A stretch of DNA of 33,567 nucleotides. It comes from an uncultured Limnohabitans sp. Lineage in GTDB: Bacteria; Pseudomonadota; Gammaproteobacteria; Burkholderiales; Burkholderiaceae_C. The stretch covers positions 1 to 33,567 of the forward strand of contig CALEYZ010000102.1 of assembly GCA_937928195.1 (NCBI GenBank). The letters run 5' to 3'. Made by a program: the position numbers and the translations under genes. Below the pieces are notes generated by a model, which was not told the origin of the DNA, made no database searches, and saw only the letters and a program-made list of their open reading frames with translations. This document shows, piece by piece, positions 1 to 8,962 of this stretch (position 1 is its first letter; every line of letters starts with the position of its first letter).

Positions 1-584
1 CCTTCGTAGTGCTTAGGCAGGTCTTCACGTTTGACTTTTTGCGTGTTGAAGGCCACCACAAAGAAATTCACGCGGTCGGGCATCCACATGCGGTGCTTGG
101 GGATCATGCCCTGCGGCAAGTCCGCAATGTGGGGGCTGTGAAACTCGCTCAGCACTTTTTCGCGCGCCAGCATTTCCATCTCAGGCCCATTGGTTTCAAT
201 CACATCCACCACATGCCGTTTGGCGCGCGCCTCATTCACCACACGTTGCACCACGCCATCACTGAGACCACGCCACACGGTCACCTTGATGCCGTATTTC
301 TTTTCAAATTCGGCCATCAACGGGCCCGACTCGGTGGGCGAGAGTGATGTGTAGAGGGTTAAGCTGCCTTCCTTCTTGGCACGCTCCAACAGCCACGCAT
401 CACGGTCTGCCGCCTTGTTCATGAAGATGGCTTCATGCGGGTTGGCAGATTGTGCAACCGCGGCTTGCATGCCGATGGACGCTGTCACACCCAAGGCCAG
501 CACAGCGCTAAAAAAAGCTGGCGCGATCACCTTGTTGACCTTCAAACTCAAGGGCTTCATGACGTGTTGCAAAAAGTGTTGCAT
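1..584 (-). CDS. AfuA-type ABC solute-binding protein, C-terminus cut by window edge
   Basis: Only about the first 194 residues are inside the window; the frame is open to base 1. The ATG at 584 has GAAGGAG six bases upstream. A Sec-type signal peptide (hydrophobic stretch about residues 19-42, then AVAQ) indicates periplasmic export. The mature part matches the two binding proteins at 12516 and 13612 segment by segment: LTLYTS, EFEKKYGIKVTVWR, VDVIETNGPEME and KREDLPK. This is the family that binds ferric ions or small organic ligands for FbpABC-like transporters. It lies 11 bp downstream of the Mo-hydroxylase large subunit, at the end of the visible operon. No permease or ATPase is next to it here, so it may share the ABC components at 17095-19996. 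The ligand is unknown. Confidence 0.85.
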   Translation of the reverse strand, partial: MQHFLQHVMKPLSLKVNKVIAPAFFSAVLALGVTASIGMQAAVAQSANPHEAIFMNKAADRDAWLLERAKKEGSLTLYTSLSPTESGPLMAEFEKKYGIKVTVWRGLSDGVVQRVVNEARAKRHVVDVIETNGPEMEMLAREKVLSEFHSPHIADLPQGMIPKHRMWMPDRVNFFVVAFNTQKVKREDLPKHYE

Positions 585-595
585 GAGGCGCTCCT

Positions 596-2989
596 TCAAG
601 CTTTGCTCAAAACAGTTTTCACACGGGCTGGGTTCAGCGGCGCTTGGCGCATGCGCACTCCTGTGGCATCAAAGAACGCATTGGCAATGGCGGCGGGTAC
701 CACGCGGCAGGTGGCTTCGCCAGCGCCAGTGGGGGGTGCTTCGGGCCGGTTGATCAGCACGATGTCAATGCTTTCTGGCGTGTCTTTGATTTCCAAAATG
801 GGGTAACTGCGCCAGTCCACACTCTTGACCTGATCGGGTGCAAATTGCACCTCTTCGTACAAGGTGCGCGACAAAGCTTGCACCAAACCGCCTTCAATGG
901 TGTAACGCAAACCTTGTGGATTGACGATCAAACCACAGTCGTGCGCTACCGTGAATTTGCGGCCCCAAATGCGGCCTGTTTTGCGGTCCACTTCAATTTC
1001 GGCTACCACCGCCACGATGGTGCCCGCGCGTTGCGCATAGGCGATGCCACGGCCTGTCAGCACAGCGCCCGAGCGATCGCGCTTGGCCTTGCCACGTGGC
1101 TCCCAGCCCGATTTTTCGGCTGCGGCTTTGAGCACGGCAATGTCGCGCGCCGCCTTGGCGTATTTCACGCGGAAGGCAATGGGGTCTTCGCCCGTGGCAT
1201 AGGCCAATTCGTCAATGAACTGCTCGCTGGCAAATTGAATTTGCAAGCCCACTGGATCGCGCATGTGCGAGGTGCGCATAGGCGATGCACTGGCAATCAA
1301 ATCGGGAATGACTTCCCAAGCCAGCAACTTGTTGTCGAAGCCATAACTTTCTTCAGGCGTGCCAAAAGTGATGCCGCCTTTAGGCGGCAAACCCAATTCC
1401 ATGCCCACCAAACTGTCACGTGGATCGGACTCATTGCTGTCGATGGTGGCTCTGGAGAACGCACGTGTGGTGAAGTCATAGGCCACCACTTTGCCTTGTG
1501 CATCAATGGCTGCGCGCGCACGATGAACCGAAGCTGGTGCTTTTGGGTCCCACGCCGTACCGTCATGGCGCATGCCTTGCACGCGCACAGGCTGCCCCAC
1601 TTTGGAGGAGATGAAAGCAGCGTCCATCACCGCATCGCCCGCATCATTGCGGCCGTAAGAACCAGGCCCTTGCACCCAAATGGCTTCAACTTTGTCGACA
1701 GGTACTTGGAGCAAAGCGGCCACGCCATCGCGGGCGTAGTGTGGTTTTTGCGAGCCTGTCCAAATGGTGATTTTGTCGGTTTTGACATCGGCCACTGCAC
1801 TGGCAGGTCCCATGCTGGCATGCGATTGGAAGGGCCACAGATATTCGGCCTCCACCACTTTCACGCCGTTTTTCAGCGCTGTCGCCACATCGCCTTTTTT
1901 GACTTCTTCTGTTCGTTTGCGTGTGGGGGCCTGGCGAATGTGCTCGTGCAGCTTGTCAAACTCTGGGAACGGCTTGGTCGATGCGCGCCATGTCACCTTC
2001 AGTTCTTTGGCGGCACGCACAGCATCCCATTCACGTTCGGCAACCACCGCCAAAAAATTCTTCTCACGAACCACACGTGCGCCTGCAATGTGCTTGATCG
2101 ATGCCTCGTCTACTTTTTCGGCGATGCCACCCGCCACTGGCGTGCGAATGACCCGGGCATGCAACATGCCAGGCACTTTCACATCGGCAATGTTGCCGCG
2201 TGTGCCAAAGACTTTCCAAGCCACATCGTTGCGCGGCAACGACAAACCCACCACCTTGTACTCAGCGGGTGATTTGGGTTTGGCAAGGCCCTTGACATCC
2301 AAGGGGTTGCCGATTTGTTTGTTCCACTCCACTTTGGAATTGAAATATTTGCCGCCGATCAACTCAGCGTACGTGACCTTTTGCGCACTGTTGCCTTTGA
2401 CTTCAATTTCACCATCGCTCACCTGCAAGTTGGACACAGGCACGCCGAGTTTTTCACTGGCCAAATTCAACAAAATTCGACGTGCTTCGGCTGCCGCATT
2501 GCGCAGCGGTTTCGCGCCTGCTTGAATGCCAAGCGCGCTGGACGCACCGCCTTGATTCAAAGAACTGGCCGTGTTGCCCATCACAATTTTGACTTTGCGA
2601 TATGACACGTCCAGCTCTTCAGCCACGATTTGACCAATGGCAACTTCCAAGCTTTGACCTAAATCGACTTTGCCGTAATAGGCCACCACACTGCCATCCG
2701 CTTGAATGGCCACCCAAGAGTCAAGCTCGTCTGCTTTGAGTGCTGGCTTGACAGCACTGATCGTGGCCAAGGTCGTGCCTACCATGCCTGCACCAGCGGC
2801 ACCTGTTGCGGCAACTGCACCGGTGGTTTGTGCTAAGACCTGGGTTGACAAACCACCACTGGCGACCGACACCACCAAGGCGCCCGCCGCGCTGAGAAAA
2901 TCTCGGCGCGATGTGCCACTGAGGTTTTCGTCGGTGCCGCCTGAAATCACTTCTGGACTGCTCACATCTGAATTTGAAAGCTTGCGCAT
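596..2989 (-). CDS. Xanthine-oxidase-family molybdopterin-binding large subunit (IorB-like), Tat-exported
   Basis: This 797-residue protein resembles the large subunit of isoquinoline 1-oxidoreductase and related periplasmic aldehyde or N-heterocycle dehydrogenases, which hydroxylate a substrate carbon with water at a Mo-cytosine-dinucleotide centre. A twin-arginine signal, SRRDFLS at about residues 27-33 followed by a hydrophobic stretch, points to export in folded form. Near the C-terminus GAGEATCR (about 755-762) carries the conserved Glu that acts as catalytic base in this family. The ATG at 2989 follows GGAGAACACC, and the stop of the [2Fe-2S] subunit lies directly before that Shine-Dalgarno. 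No FAD subunit is present, as expected for the IorAB two-subunit type that passes electrons to cytochrome c. The XdhC/MocA-type maturation factor these enzymes usually need is not in the window. Substrate not assignable. Confidence 0.88.
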   Translation of the reverse strand: MRKLSNSDVSSPEVISGGTDENLSGTSRRDFLSAAGALVVSVASGGLSTQVLAQTTGAVAATGAAGAGMVGTTLATISAVKPALKADELDSWVAIQADGSVVAYYGKVDLGQSLEVAIGQIVAEELDVSYRKVKIVMGNTASSLNQGGASSALGIQAGAKPLRNAAAEARRILLNLASEKLGVPVSNLQVSDGEIEVKGNSAQKVTYAELIGGKYFNSKVEWNKQIGNPLDVKGLAKPKSPAEYKVVGLSLPRNDVAWKVFGTRGNIADVKVPGMLHARVIRTPVAGGIAEKVDEASIKHIAGARVVREKNFLAVVAEREWDAVRAAKELKVTWRASTKPFPEFDKLHEHIRQAPTRKRTEEVKKGDVATALKNGVKVVEAEYLWPFQSHASMGPASAVADVKTDKITIWTGSQKPHYARDGVAALLQVPVDKVEAIWVQGPGSYGRNDAGDAVMDAAFISSKVGQPVRVQGMRHDGTAWDPKAPASVHRARAAIDAQGKVVAYDFTTRAFSRATIDSNESDPRDSLVGMELGLPPKGGITFGTPEESYGFDNKLLAWEVIPDLIASASPMRTSHMRDPVGLQIQFASEQFIDELAYATGEDPIAFRVKYAKAARDIAVLKAAAEKSGWEPRGKAKRDRSGAVLTGRGIAYAQRAGTIVAVVAEIEVDRKTGRIWGRKFTVAHDCGLIVNPQGLRYTIEGGLVQALSRTLYEEVQFAPDQVKSVDWRSYPILEIKDTPESIDIVLINRPEAPPTGAGEATCRVVPAAIANAFFDATGVRMRQAPLNPARVKTVLSKA

Positions 2990-2999
2990 GGTGTTCTCC

Positions 3000-3464
3000 T
3001 CAAGCCATCAAAGTTTGTGCGCGCTTGATGGCTCGCAAAATAGACACATGCGTACCGCAGCGACACTTCAAACCTTCCAAGGCCGTTTTGATTTCTGCGT
3101 CCGTGGCCTTGGGGTTGCGTTTTAAAAACGCAGCCGAGGTCATGGCCCAACCATTGATGCAGTGACCGCACTGCGGCACTTGCTCTTCTAAAAATGCCAC
3201 TTGAATGGGGTGTGGGTTTTCAGGGGTTCCCAAGCCTGCCAGGGTGGTGACCTTCTTGCCCTTCACCGCCAACACCGGCAAGACACAAGAGCGAACAGCT
3301 TGCCCGTCCAGATGCACCGTGCACGCACCGCATTGCGCCAAACCACAGCCAAATTTAGGATTGTTCAATTTCAAATCATCACGCAAGGCGTACAGCAAGG
3401 GCATTTGCGGATCACTGTCAATTTGGACGGATTTGCCGTCAACAAAAAAGGGGGTCAAAGCCAT
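3000..3464 (-). CDS. [2Fe-2S] small subunit of the Mo-hydroxylase (IorA-like)
   Basis: The 154-residue protein has the two-cluster arrangement of molybdenum hydroxylase iron-sulfur subunits. A plant-type cluster uses Cys40, Cys45, Cys48 and Cys60 (CGLAQCGAC...C), and an alpha-helical cluster uses Cys99, Cys102, Cys134 and Cys136 (CGHC...CRC). It moves electrons from the Mo centre of the partner encoded 10 bp downstream. There is no signal peptide, so it is presumably carried through the Tat pore with the large subunit, as established for related enzymes. The start at 3464 has AGGAG eight bases upstream. Length and motifs are normal for IorA/NdhS-type subunits. Confidence 0.92.
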   Translation of the reverse strand: MALTPFFVDGKSVQIDSDPQMPLLYALRDDLKLNNPKFGCGLAQCGACTVHLDGQAVRSCVLPVLAVKGKKVTTLAGLGTPENPHPIQVAFLEEQVPQCGHCINGWAMTSAAFLKRNPKATDAEIKTALEGLKCRCGTHVSILRAIKRAQTLMA

Positions 3465-3486
3465 GTTGTCTCCTGTGTATTTTTTT

Positions 3487-4497
3487 TCAAACTTCTGTCA
3501 ACATTTCATCCAAGGCCGATACCAAGGCACTTTGCAATTCAGGATCTTGGCTGGAATGGCCTGCGGTGTGCACCACACGCAGCTGCGCCAAAGGCCAGAC
3601 TTGCTTCAATTGCCAAGCGGTTTCGGCAGGCGTGACCATGTCAAACTGGCCCTGCACAATGATGCCTGGGATGTTCTTTAAAAAGTCATTCGCACTTGCC
3701 GGCACGATGTTGCCGCGACTTCCCAAATCGGGATCGTGCGCAAACATGTGCGCAGAAATTTTGGCCATGGCCAAACACTTCATGTCTTCTTCTTGGCTGG
3801 CTTGCGAGGCATGTGCAGGATCACCGGGGTACACGCTGCTGAGCGCATCTTCCCAAGTACACCAAGCACGTGCCATGGCCAATGCTTGCGTCTTTGTGCC
3901 TTCCTGCAAGACCTTGTCATAGGCATTTAAGAGCACGCTGCTTTGACCACTTCTGGCTTTCACGTTGTCTGCATCAAGGGCCATGTGCGTTTGAATGGCC
4001 GACACATAGTCTTGCCACTCACGACAAAATACGCGACTGGCACCACCGGCCTTGTAGAGCCAATCGAGTTCATGGTCTTGCGCGGCAAACACACCCCGCA
4101 GCACCATGCCAGACACATGCTGAGTGAACTGTTTGGCATAGGCCAGGGCCAAGGTGCAACCCCAAGAACCACCGCACAGCAACCATTTGTCCACCCCCAT
4201 GTGCATGCGCAATTGCTCTACATCGGCCACCAAATGGGCCAGAAAATTGTGCGCCGTTTCGGCATGCGGCAGAGAGCGACCGCAGCCACGTTGGTCCATC
4301 AAAATGATGCGGTAACGACGAGGATCAAACAACCTTCGGGCTGTCGGTGAACAACCACCACCCGGACCGCCATGCAGAAACACCACAGGGCGTCCCATGG
4401 GATTGCCACATTCTTCCCAGTACACCTCATGCCCATGTCCAACAGCCATGTGACCTGATCGATACGGCGTGAGGGGTGGGTACAAATGGCTCATCAA
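3487..4497 (-). CDS. pip: Proline iminopeptidase (alpha/beta hydrolase)
   Basis: The 336-residue protein carries the hallmarks of proline iminopeptidases, serine peptidases of family S33 that release N-terminal proline. HGGPGGGCSP (about 42-51) forms the oxyanion-hole region, MDQRGCGRS follows at 67-75, and GGSWGCTLALAY holds nucleophile Ser111. Asp286 (GQFDMVTP) and His314 (HTAGHSS) complete the triad. The opening LYPPLTPYRSG and YWEECGNP are typical of the family. There is no signal peptide, so it is cytoplasmic. It sits 15 bp downstream of the EutA-like gene and 22 bp upstream of the [2Fe-2S] subunit. Its place in a catabolic operon raises the possibility that it hydrolyses an amide or ester intermediate rather than peptides; that is inference. 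Confidence 0.85.
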   Translation of the reverse strand: MMSHLYPPLTPYRSGHMAVGHGHEVYWEECGNPMGRPVVFLHGGPGGGCSPTARRLFDPRRYRIILMDQRGCGRSLPHAETAHNFLAHLVADVEQLRMHMGVDKWLLCGGSWGCTLALAYAKQFTQHVSGMVLRGVFAAQDHELDWLYKAGGASRVFCREWQDYVSAIQTHMALDADNVKARSGQSSVLLNAYDKVLQEGTKTQALAMARAWCTWEDALSSVYPGDPAHASQASQEEDMKCLAMAKISAHMFAHDPDLGSRGNIVPASANDFLKNIPGIIVQGQFDMVTPAETAWQLKQVWPLAQLRVVHTAGHSSQDPELQSALVSALDEMLTEV

Positions 4498-4512
4498 GTT
4501 TTCACCGAAAGT

Positions 4513-6054
4513 TCATGCCTTCAGGGCCGTCCTGCCAAGGCCAGCAGAACCTGGAAACACCAAGCTCTTGATCACCACGGGCACAGCACCAGAAGTTTCA
4601 AGCATGGCACCAATGTCGATGAAATCCAATTCCTTTAAGGTAATGCCATCAATCGACAACACAGGACTGCGCAAGTGCAGTTCTTCATGGCAATGAATGC
4701 CAATCAGGCCGCCGCAATCTGCCTCCCCGACCAACAACAAAGGATGGCCCTGGGCAAGCACCGTCGACATGCCATCGGCCACCGCTCGGCAAAATGCATC
4801 CAAGCGGTGAAACGTGGCCGAACCTTGCCAGCGATAACACACGGCCACAGCCTGATGGCCCTCATGTAAATCAAGTCGACGCAAGGCGCGACGAATACTG
4901 TCAGCAATGTCTTCAACGTTCAAGGTGTCTGCCGCCAAATCAAGTTGCGGCGCTATCACAGGCACGTTGCGCACCGGCAAAATGTGGGAAGGCTCCACAT
5001 AAATGGTGCTGCCACTGACTTGCACGGTGTACTGCGAGGCACCGATCACGGTGGCACGGATGCCTTGGTCGGGCACTTCCAACCGGGGGCCCCAGGTTTC
5101 TGCTTTGCGCCTGACAGCTGCAGCCAACAAAGGCCCCAAATCGCCGTAGGCTTGTGCTTCTCGGCCATACACGTACTCCGACACCCCCCCTGAAAAGGTC
5201 AGCACATCGGGCAATTTGCAGTCTCGCAAAGGTTCTAACCTGAGCAATGACTGGCTGATGGCATCGGGTGTCGAAGGGCCAGCCACGTCAAAAATTCGTT
5301 CGGCCATGCGGTCGACCATGCGCACCAAATCATTGTGCGCCACGGGCTGACCCAGTTGCAAAGTGACGCCCACCTCTTCCGCAAATTTTCGACCAGCCTC
5401 TTCCAAACGCACCAATCGTCCCTGCGCATCCAAGGCCACGATTCGCGCACCAATGTCAACGGCCGTGAGGTCCACCAGTTCACCGTTTTCGCAAACTGCA
5501 ATTTTGGTGGTGCCGCCGCCAATGTCGATGTTCATGACACGTGCGGTTTCGCGCACGGAGCGGGCGGCCGCACCCGAGCCAAATGCGGCCAACGTGGTCT
5601 CTAGTGCATCGCCTGCACTGACTGACACAAACTTGCCTGCTTGTTCTGCAAACAAATCTGCGATGGCGCGCGAGTTACTGCGGCGCACCGCCACGCCCGT
5701 GAGAATCAATGCACCGGTGTCAATTTTGTCAGGCGCAATGCCTGCCTGCGCGTACTGCGCTTCAATGAATGCACCCAGTGCGACCGCATCAATGCTCTGA
5801 TCGGAGGCATAAGGCGTGAGCAACACATCCGACTCATGCAACACCGTGCGCTCACTGACAATGTAACGATTGTCCAAACGCTCCAACACCAAGCGCGAAA
5901 ACACCAGATGCGAGGTGGACGAGCCAATGTCAACGCCCACACTGACCAAAATGATTTCGTCTTCGCCTTCTAGACTGCGGCGCACGTTGCTGAAGAACAC
6001 GCGACCGCCCACTGGCGCTTCTTGCGCAGTGGGCTGTGTCGAAGCTTCGCTCAT
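4513..6054 (-). CDS. EutA-like ASKHA ATPase (first copy)
   Basis: The 513-residue protein matches the EutA family, the reactivating factor for B12-dependent ethanolamine ammonia-lyase, with an actin/Hsp70 nucleotide fold. Visible elements are phosphate-1 VGVDIGSST (39-47), phosphate-2 NIDIGGGTTK (175-184) and the adenosine-side loop FSGGVSEYVYG (287-297). No EutB or EutC is in the window, so the classical client is absent. The gene is coupled to the bicupin upstream by a TAATG overlap at 6052-6056, which implies matched synthesis and perhaps a physical or functional pair. A paralogue lies at 22257; this copy lacks its His-rich ends. The family call is firm from the motifs; the function here is unknown, with activation, unfolding or cofactor loading of a neighbouring enzyme as possible roles. 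Confidence 0.85.
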   Translation of the reverse strand: MSEASTQPTAQEAPVGGRVFFSNVRRSLEGEDEIILVSVGVDIGSSTSHLVFSRLVLERLDNRYIVSERTVLHESDVLLTPYASDQSIDAVALGAFIEAQYAQAGIAPDKIDTGALILTGVAVRRSNSRAIADLFAEQAGKFVSVSAGDALETTLAAFGSGAAARSVRETARVMNIDIGGGTTKIAVCENGELVDLTAVDIGARIVALDAQGRLVRLEEAGRKFAEEVGVTLQLGQPVAHNDLVRMVDRMAERIFDVAGPSTPDAISQSLLRLEPLRDCKLPDVLTFSGGVSEYVYGREAQAYGDLGPLLAAAVRRKAETWGPRLEVPDQGIRATVIGASQYTVQVSGSTIYVEPSHILPVRNVPVIAPQLDLAADTLNVEDIADSIRRALRRLDLHEGHQAVAVCYRWQGSATFHRLDAFCRAVADGMSTVLAQGHPLLLVGEADCGGLIGIHCHEELHLRSPVLSIDGITLKELDFIDIGAMLETSGAVPVVIKSLVFPGSAGLGRTALKA

Positions 6055-7280
6055 TATTTTTTCGGCCCAAACTTTTCCATGAACTCGGCTGGAATGTTGT
6101 ACCAGTCGGGGTCCATCCGGTCAGGCACACTGTTTTTCTTCAAGAGTGCTTGGTACTCTTTGCGAATGTGTGGATCTTCCAACCAGTACGGAATGGTGGT
6201 GCCGCCTTCGGTCACATCTTGTGCGGTGTAGTCCGTGTGCTTAGAACCCGGCGCGCCTGGATCACGTCCAGGGTTGTGCGGTCCAAACCATGCGGTTAAG
6301 CGCAGCGCTTCTTCGCCGGCGCTGAAGTGCTGGTGGTACCAACGCGCACCGCCCGGTGCCGCTGACACCAAACCGACTGGCTCGTAATCGATGCGTCGCA
6401 CCAAATGCTCTTTGCCATCTTTCCAAGGTGTTTCGCCTTCGTCTTCTGGCCAAGTGTAGGTATAGCCTTTGCCATTCAGACAAATCAACACTGCAGCGGA
6501 AGTGTGCGCATGTGCACGTGAATAGCGACCATTCTCGTGTTGCCCAATCCAAAAGTAAAAACAGTTGTTGGTCATGAAAGGCTCAATGCGGCGATACCCG
6601 GGGGAGCGACGATTGTCCAAGGGCAACTCGCACTTCATTACATCGGGAATGAAGTTGGTTTTGCGCATGGCCAAACCGCGTACGGGATCGGCTTCAACCT
6701 CGTCCCGTGCTTGGTAAAAATCGTCAGCGCCATTGAAGCGGTCACGGAACACGAAGGGGTTGTTAAACACCGCCTCTGTGCTTTGCAACATGTTCAACAC
6801 GTTCGGCGCTGTGGTGCCTGCCAACAACAATGCACCGCTGGAGGTGGCATTGACAATGCGGTGCCAGGCGTTGATGGGAATGGAGAACATCGAACCCGCT
6901 TGCCATTCAAACACGTGCTTCTTGGTGTCGCCTTCTTGCCAGACCTCGGTGGTACCGCGTCCTTCGACGACCAAGTAGATTTCTTCGTACATGTGCTTTT
7001 CGGGATGCAATGCACCGGCACCTGGCACCTCGACCACATAGCAACCCCACTTGGTCTCTGTGCCATACAGTTGAATGAAGTGGCCTTTGCCACCTGTGCG
7101 CTTCCATGGCACCAAGGGCAGGTTCTGTACCTTGTTAATGCCGACATCGCGGAATACTGGCAAACCTTCCGCCTCCATGTAAGCGTCATAGGGCGTGGGC
7201 TGTTTTTTGAAGACGCCGTAACCGGCCTTCTTGTTGCCCGCTGGCTCGTGCCAGTGGCTGGTGTCTTTATCGTGAGGCAT
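6054..7280 (-). CDS. Bicupin protein, gentisate-dioxygenase-like
   Basis: This 408-residue protein has two cupin domains. The first contains His92, His96 and Glu100 (HPEKHMYEE), the turn VVEGRG, and then IPINAWHRIVN with His140: a full set of possible metal ligands. The second has RAHAHTSAAV followed by the turn LNGKGY, and later ARWYHQHF. The layout resembles gentisate or 1-hydroxy-2-naphthoate dioxygenases, which open aromatic rings with a metal in the first or second domain, but ring cleavage is inferred from fold only. It is the first gene of the minus operon that runs off the left edge. A tandem GTTC-N9-GAAC operator sits 45-81 bp upstream of the ATG. The Shine-Dalgarno is weak. A related bicupin lies at 14692. 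Confidence 0.8.
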   Translation of the reverse strand: MPHDKDTSHWHEPAGNKKAGYGVFKKQPTPYDAYMEAEGLPVFRDVGINKVQNLPLVPWKRTGGKGHFIQLYGTETKWGCYVVEVPGAGALHPEKHMYEEIYLVVEGRGTTEVWQEGDTKKHVFEWQAGSMFSIPINAWHRIVNATSSGALLLAGTTAPNVLNMLQSTEAVFNNPFVFRDRFNGADDFYQARDEVEADPVRGLAMRKTNFIPDVMKCELPLDNRRSPGYRRIEPFMTNNCFYFWIGQHENGRYSRAHAHTSAAVLICLNGKGYTYTWPEDEGETPWKDGKEHLVRRIDYEPVGLVSAAPGGARWYHQHFSAGEEALRLTAWFGPHNPGRDPGAPGSKHTDYTAQDVTEGGTTIPYWLEDPHIRKEYQALLKKNSVPDRMDPDWYNIPAEFMEKFGPKK

Positions 7281-7324
7281 GCAAAAGGTCCATCTAAAAA
7301 GCGTTTTGAAGGGCTGCTGACGTC

Positions 7325-7361
7325 GTTCTTCTATATTGAACAGCGTTCTACTATGCTAAAC
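7325..7361. promoter_or_regulatory. Operator A: tandem GTTC-N9-RAAC pair, bicupin/EutA operon
   Basis: Unit 1 is GTTCttctatattGAAC (7325-7341). After three bases unit 2 is GTTCtactatgctAAAC (7345-7361). The same four half-sites with the same spacing recur at 29123 and 32073. The inner palindrome is GAAC-AGC-GTTC. It probably controls the minus operon starting at 7280. Confidence 0.75.
7332..7360 (-). promoter_or_regulatory. Candidate promoter of the bicupin/EutA operon
   Basis: On the minus strand TTTAGC (7360-7355) and AATATA (7337-7332) are 17 bases apart, an acceptable but weak sigma-70 pair. The start point would be about 45 bases before the ATG at 7280. Operator A overlaps both boxes, which would suit repression by a protein bound there. 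No transcript data support it. Confidence 0.35.
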
Positions 7362-7530
7362 CAGCACCCTCAGAGCGTCAACAGGGTTCCCCTTGTGAAG
7401 GGTGGTCCCGGGTGTGGCTTTTTCTCACAAGTCGCTCTACCAAAAAGTGTTGTTATGGCACCAATTAAGAGGGGGGCTAGGGTATTTACGAATGGGGTGG
7501 CGTGCCAATTTTTCGCTTAATAACACCACT

Positions 7531-7567
7531 GTCTTTCAAAAGAGAACAGTGTTCTTCATGCCGGAAC
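7531..7567. promoter_or_regulatory. Operator G upstream of the porin
   Basis: The strong unit is GTTCttcatgccgGAAC (7551-7567). Three bases before it is GAAC (7544-7547), completing GAAC-AGT-GTTC; the outer left half-site (GTCT at 7531) is degenerate. A further GAAC follows at 7576. It lies 65-101 bp upstream of the porin ATG, so the porin likely belongs to the same regulon. Confidence 0.65.
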
Positions 7568-7631
7568 AGGCGGCTGAACCTCCCAGATCACTGGGCTCAA
7601 CGATTTCACTTTCTATCACTTGGAGATACAC

Positions 7632-8882
7632 ATGACTTTCAAATACCGCGCATTGACATTGGGTTGCTTCGCAGCAATTGGTATTGTTGGCAACGCACAC
7701 GCTGTCAAACTGGCAGGTGACCTGCTTGAGGTTTACGGCAACCTTTACCCACAGTACCAAACTGTAACGTTTGGTGATTCTTCTGCCACTGGCGCTGAAG
7801 TCAGCACCATGACAAAAGGCAAGACTGGCGCTCAAACAAATACATTTGCAGCGGGTGCAGTGAGCGCAACCAAGTTCACGCCCGTTAACTCTTACATTGG
7901 GTTCAAAGGTCAAAAAACAGTTGGTGAATTGACTCTGGGCTACGACGTTCAGGGCGTTGTAAACATCGACAACTCCAATGGCTCCTCTTTCTTGTCTGAG
8001 CCACGCGATGCATTCGTTTTTGTAGAACACAAAACACTGGGTTCTTTGACAGCAGGTCAACAAGATACCTATTACAAGCAAAACGGCGACAAAGTTCGCA
8101 TGTTAGGCGTTTCTTCTAGCAACTTTGTTTCAAGCGCCAATGTGGCATCTAACCCAACTTGGGGCAACAAAGGTATTTCTACATCTTTCAACACACGCAT
8201 CAATGGTCAACTGTTGTGGGCAAGCCCACGCATCAATGGTTTCGAAGTAGGTTACTCTTTGCGTCAAGATCCTACTAAGACAGCGACAAAGAACGCCAGT
8301 TTGTCTTCTGTTGGCATCAACTGGACTGACAAAAAATACTATGTTGGTTTGGCTCAAGAGACTCACAACGATTACTTTGCAGTTTCCGGCACAGCCTCCA
8401 CAGCAACAGCAGGCTCAATTTACAACGCCGCAGCTGGCTTGCGTTCACAAGACACTGCCACACGCTTGTCATTTGGCTACCGCGTCTCCGGCATTCGCAT
8501 CGGCGCTGACACCTCCACGTTGAAATACACAGAGACCTCAACTCAAGCCAATGGCTTTCAAAGCTACAAAACCACCACTTACCAAGTTACTGGTGAGTAC
8601 GATTTGAACAGCCAAATCACTTTGGCTGCTCAATACGCAAACAATGCTGCGGGCAATTGCACATTGAATGGCACTATCTCTTGTTCAACTGCAGGTTTAG
8701 GTGGCAACTTGGTGGGCTTTGGTGCTAAATACAACTTGGACAAAAACTTTGCTGTCTTTGCACTGGCAGCTAAGGGCACGGCCAATTCTGGTGCAGTTAT
8801 TTCCTTCGGAAGCGGCGCTGGCAAAACAGCAGTGGGCGGCACGATCAACGCTGCTGCTGTTGGCATCCAAGCTCGCTTCTAA
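7632..8882 (+). CDS. Gram-negative general porin
   Basis: This 416-residue outer-membrane protein begins at the ATG at 7632; TGGAG seven bases upstream is the ribosome site, so an in-frame TTG at 7620 is rejected. The signal peptide is about 24 residues, ending NAHA before VKLAGDLLEVYGNLYP. The remainder is rich in Gly, Asn, Thr and alternating aromatic residues, as in 16-strand trimeric porins of Burkholderiales. It ends in QARF with the terminal Phe used by the barrel-assembly machinery. Codon use is more AT-leaning than the flanking operons, as often seen in highly expressed porins. Operator G lies upstream and a strong terminator follows. It probably admits the regulon's substrate, but selectivity cannot be read. 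Confidence 0.9.
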   Translation: MTFKYRALTLGCFAAIGIVGNAHAVKLAGDLLEVYGNLYPQYQTVTFGDSSATGAEVSTMTKGKTGAQTNTFAAGAVSATKFTPVNSYIGFKGQKTVGELTLGYDVQGVVNIDNSNGSSFLSEPRDAFVFVEHKTLGSLTAGQQDTYYKQNGDKVRMLGVSSSNFVSSANVASNPTWGNKGISTSFNTRINGQLLWASPRINGFEVGYSLRQDPTKTATKNASLSSVGINWTDKKYYVGLAQETHNDYFAVSGTASTATAGSIYNAAAGLRSQDTATRLSFGYRVSGIRIGADTSTLKYTETSTQANGFQSYKTTTYQVTGEYDLNSQITLAAQYANNAAGNCTLNGTISCSTAGLGGNLVGFGAKYNLDKNFAVFALAAKGTANSGAVISFGSGAGKTAVGGTINAAAVGIQARF

Positions 8883-8907
8883 TCAACGCACTTCGGTGCA
8901 ATGACCC

Positions 8908-8940
8908 AGCAGGTGTTCTTCACGGAGCACCTGCTTTTTT
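8908..8940 (+). terminator. Intrinsic terminator after the porin
   Basis: An 11-bp stem with one G-U pair (8908-8918 with 8925-8935) closes a 6-base loop and runs directly into six T residues. It separates the porin from the cytochrome c gene 23 bp further on. Confidence 0.9.
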
Positions 8941-8962
8941 CTTGCCTGTTCAGGACACGTCC

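Larger units (their letters stand above)
7281..7631. other. Divergent intergenic region between bicupin operon and porin
   Basis: This 351-bp gap holds the promoters of two divergent units. Near the bicupin side is a tandem operator pair (7325-7361); near the porin side is a second operator (7531-7567). Between 7362 and 7530 I see no open frame, hairpin or recognisable promoter. Just before the porin a short CCCAG/CTGGG inverted repeat lies at 7582-7595 in the leader. Confidence 0.7.

Noticed and set aside
644..2272. Long plus-strand open frame of 542 codons
   Set aside because: It lies entirely antisense to the Mo-hydroxylase large subunit, which has a clear signal peptide and active-site motif. 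The predicted protein is rich in His, Phe and Cys with no recognisable domain.
7441..7470. Possible sigma-54 promoter (TGGCAC) before the porin
   Set aside because: No GC element at the required -12 distance and no sigma-54 activator in the window.
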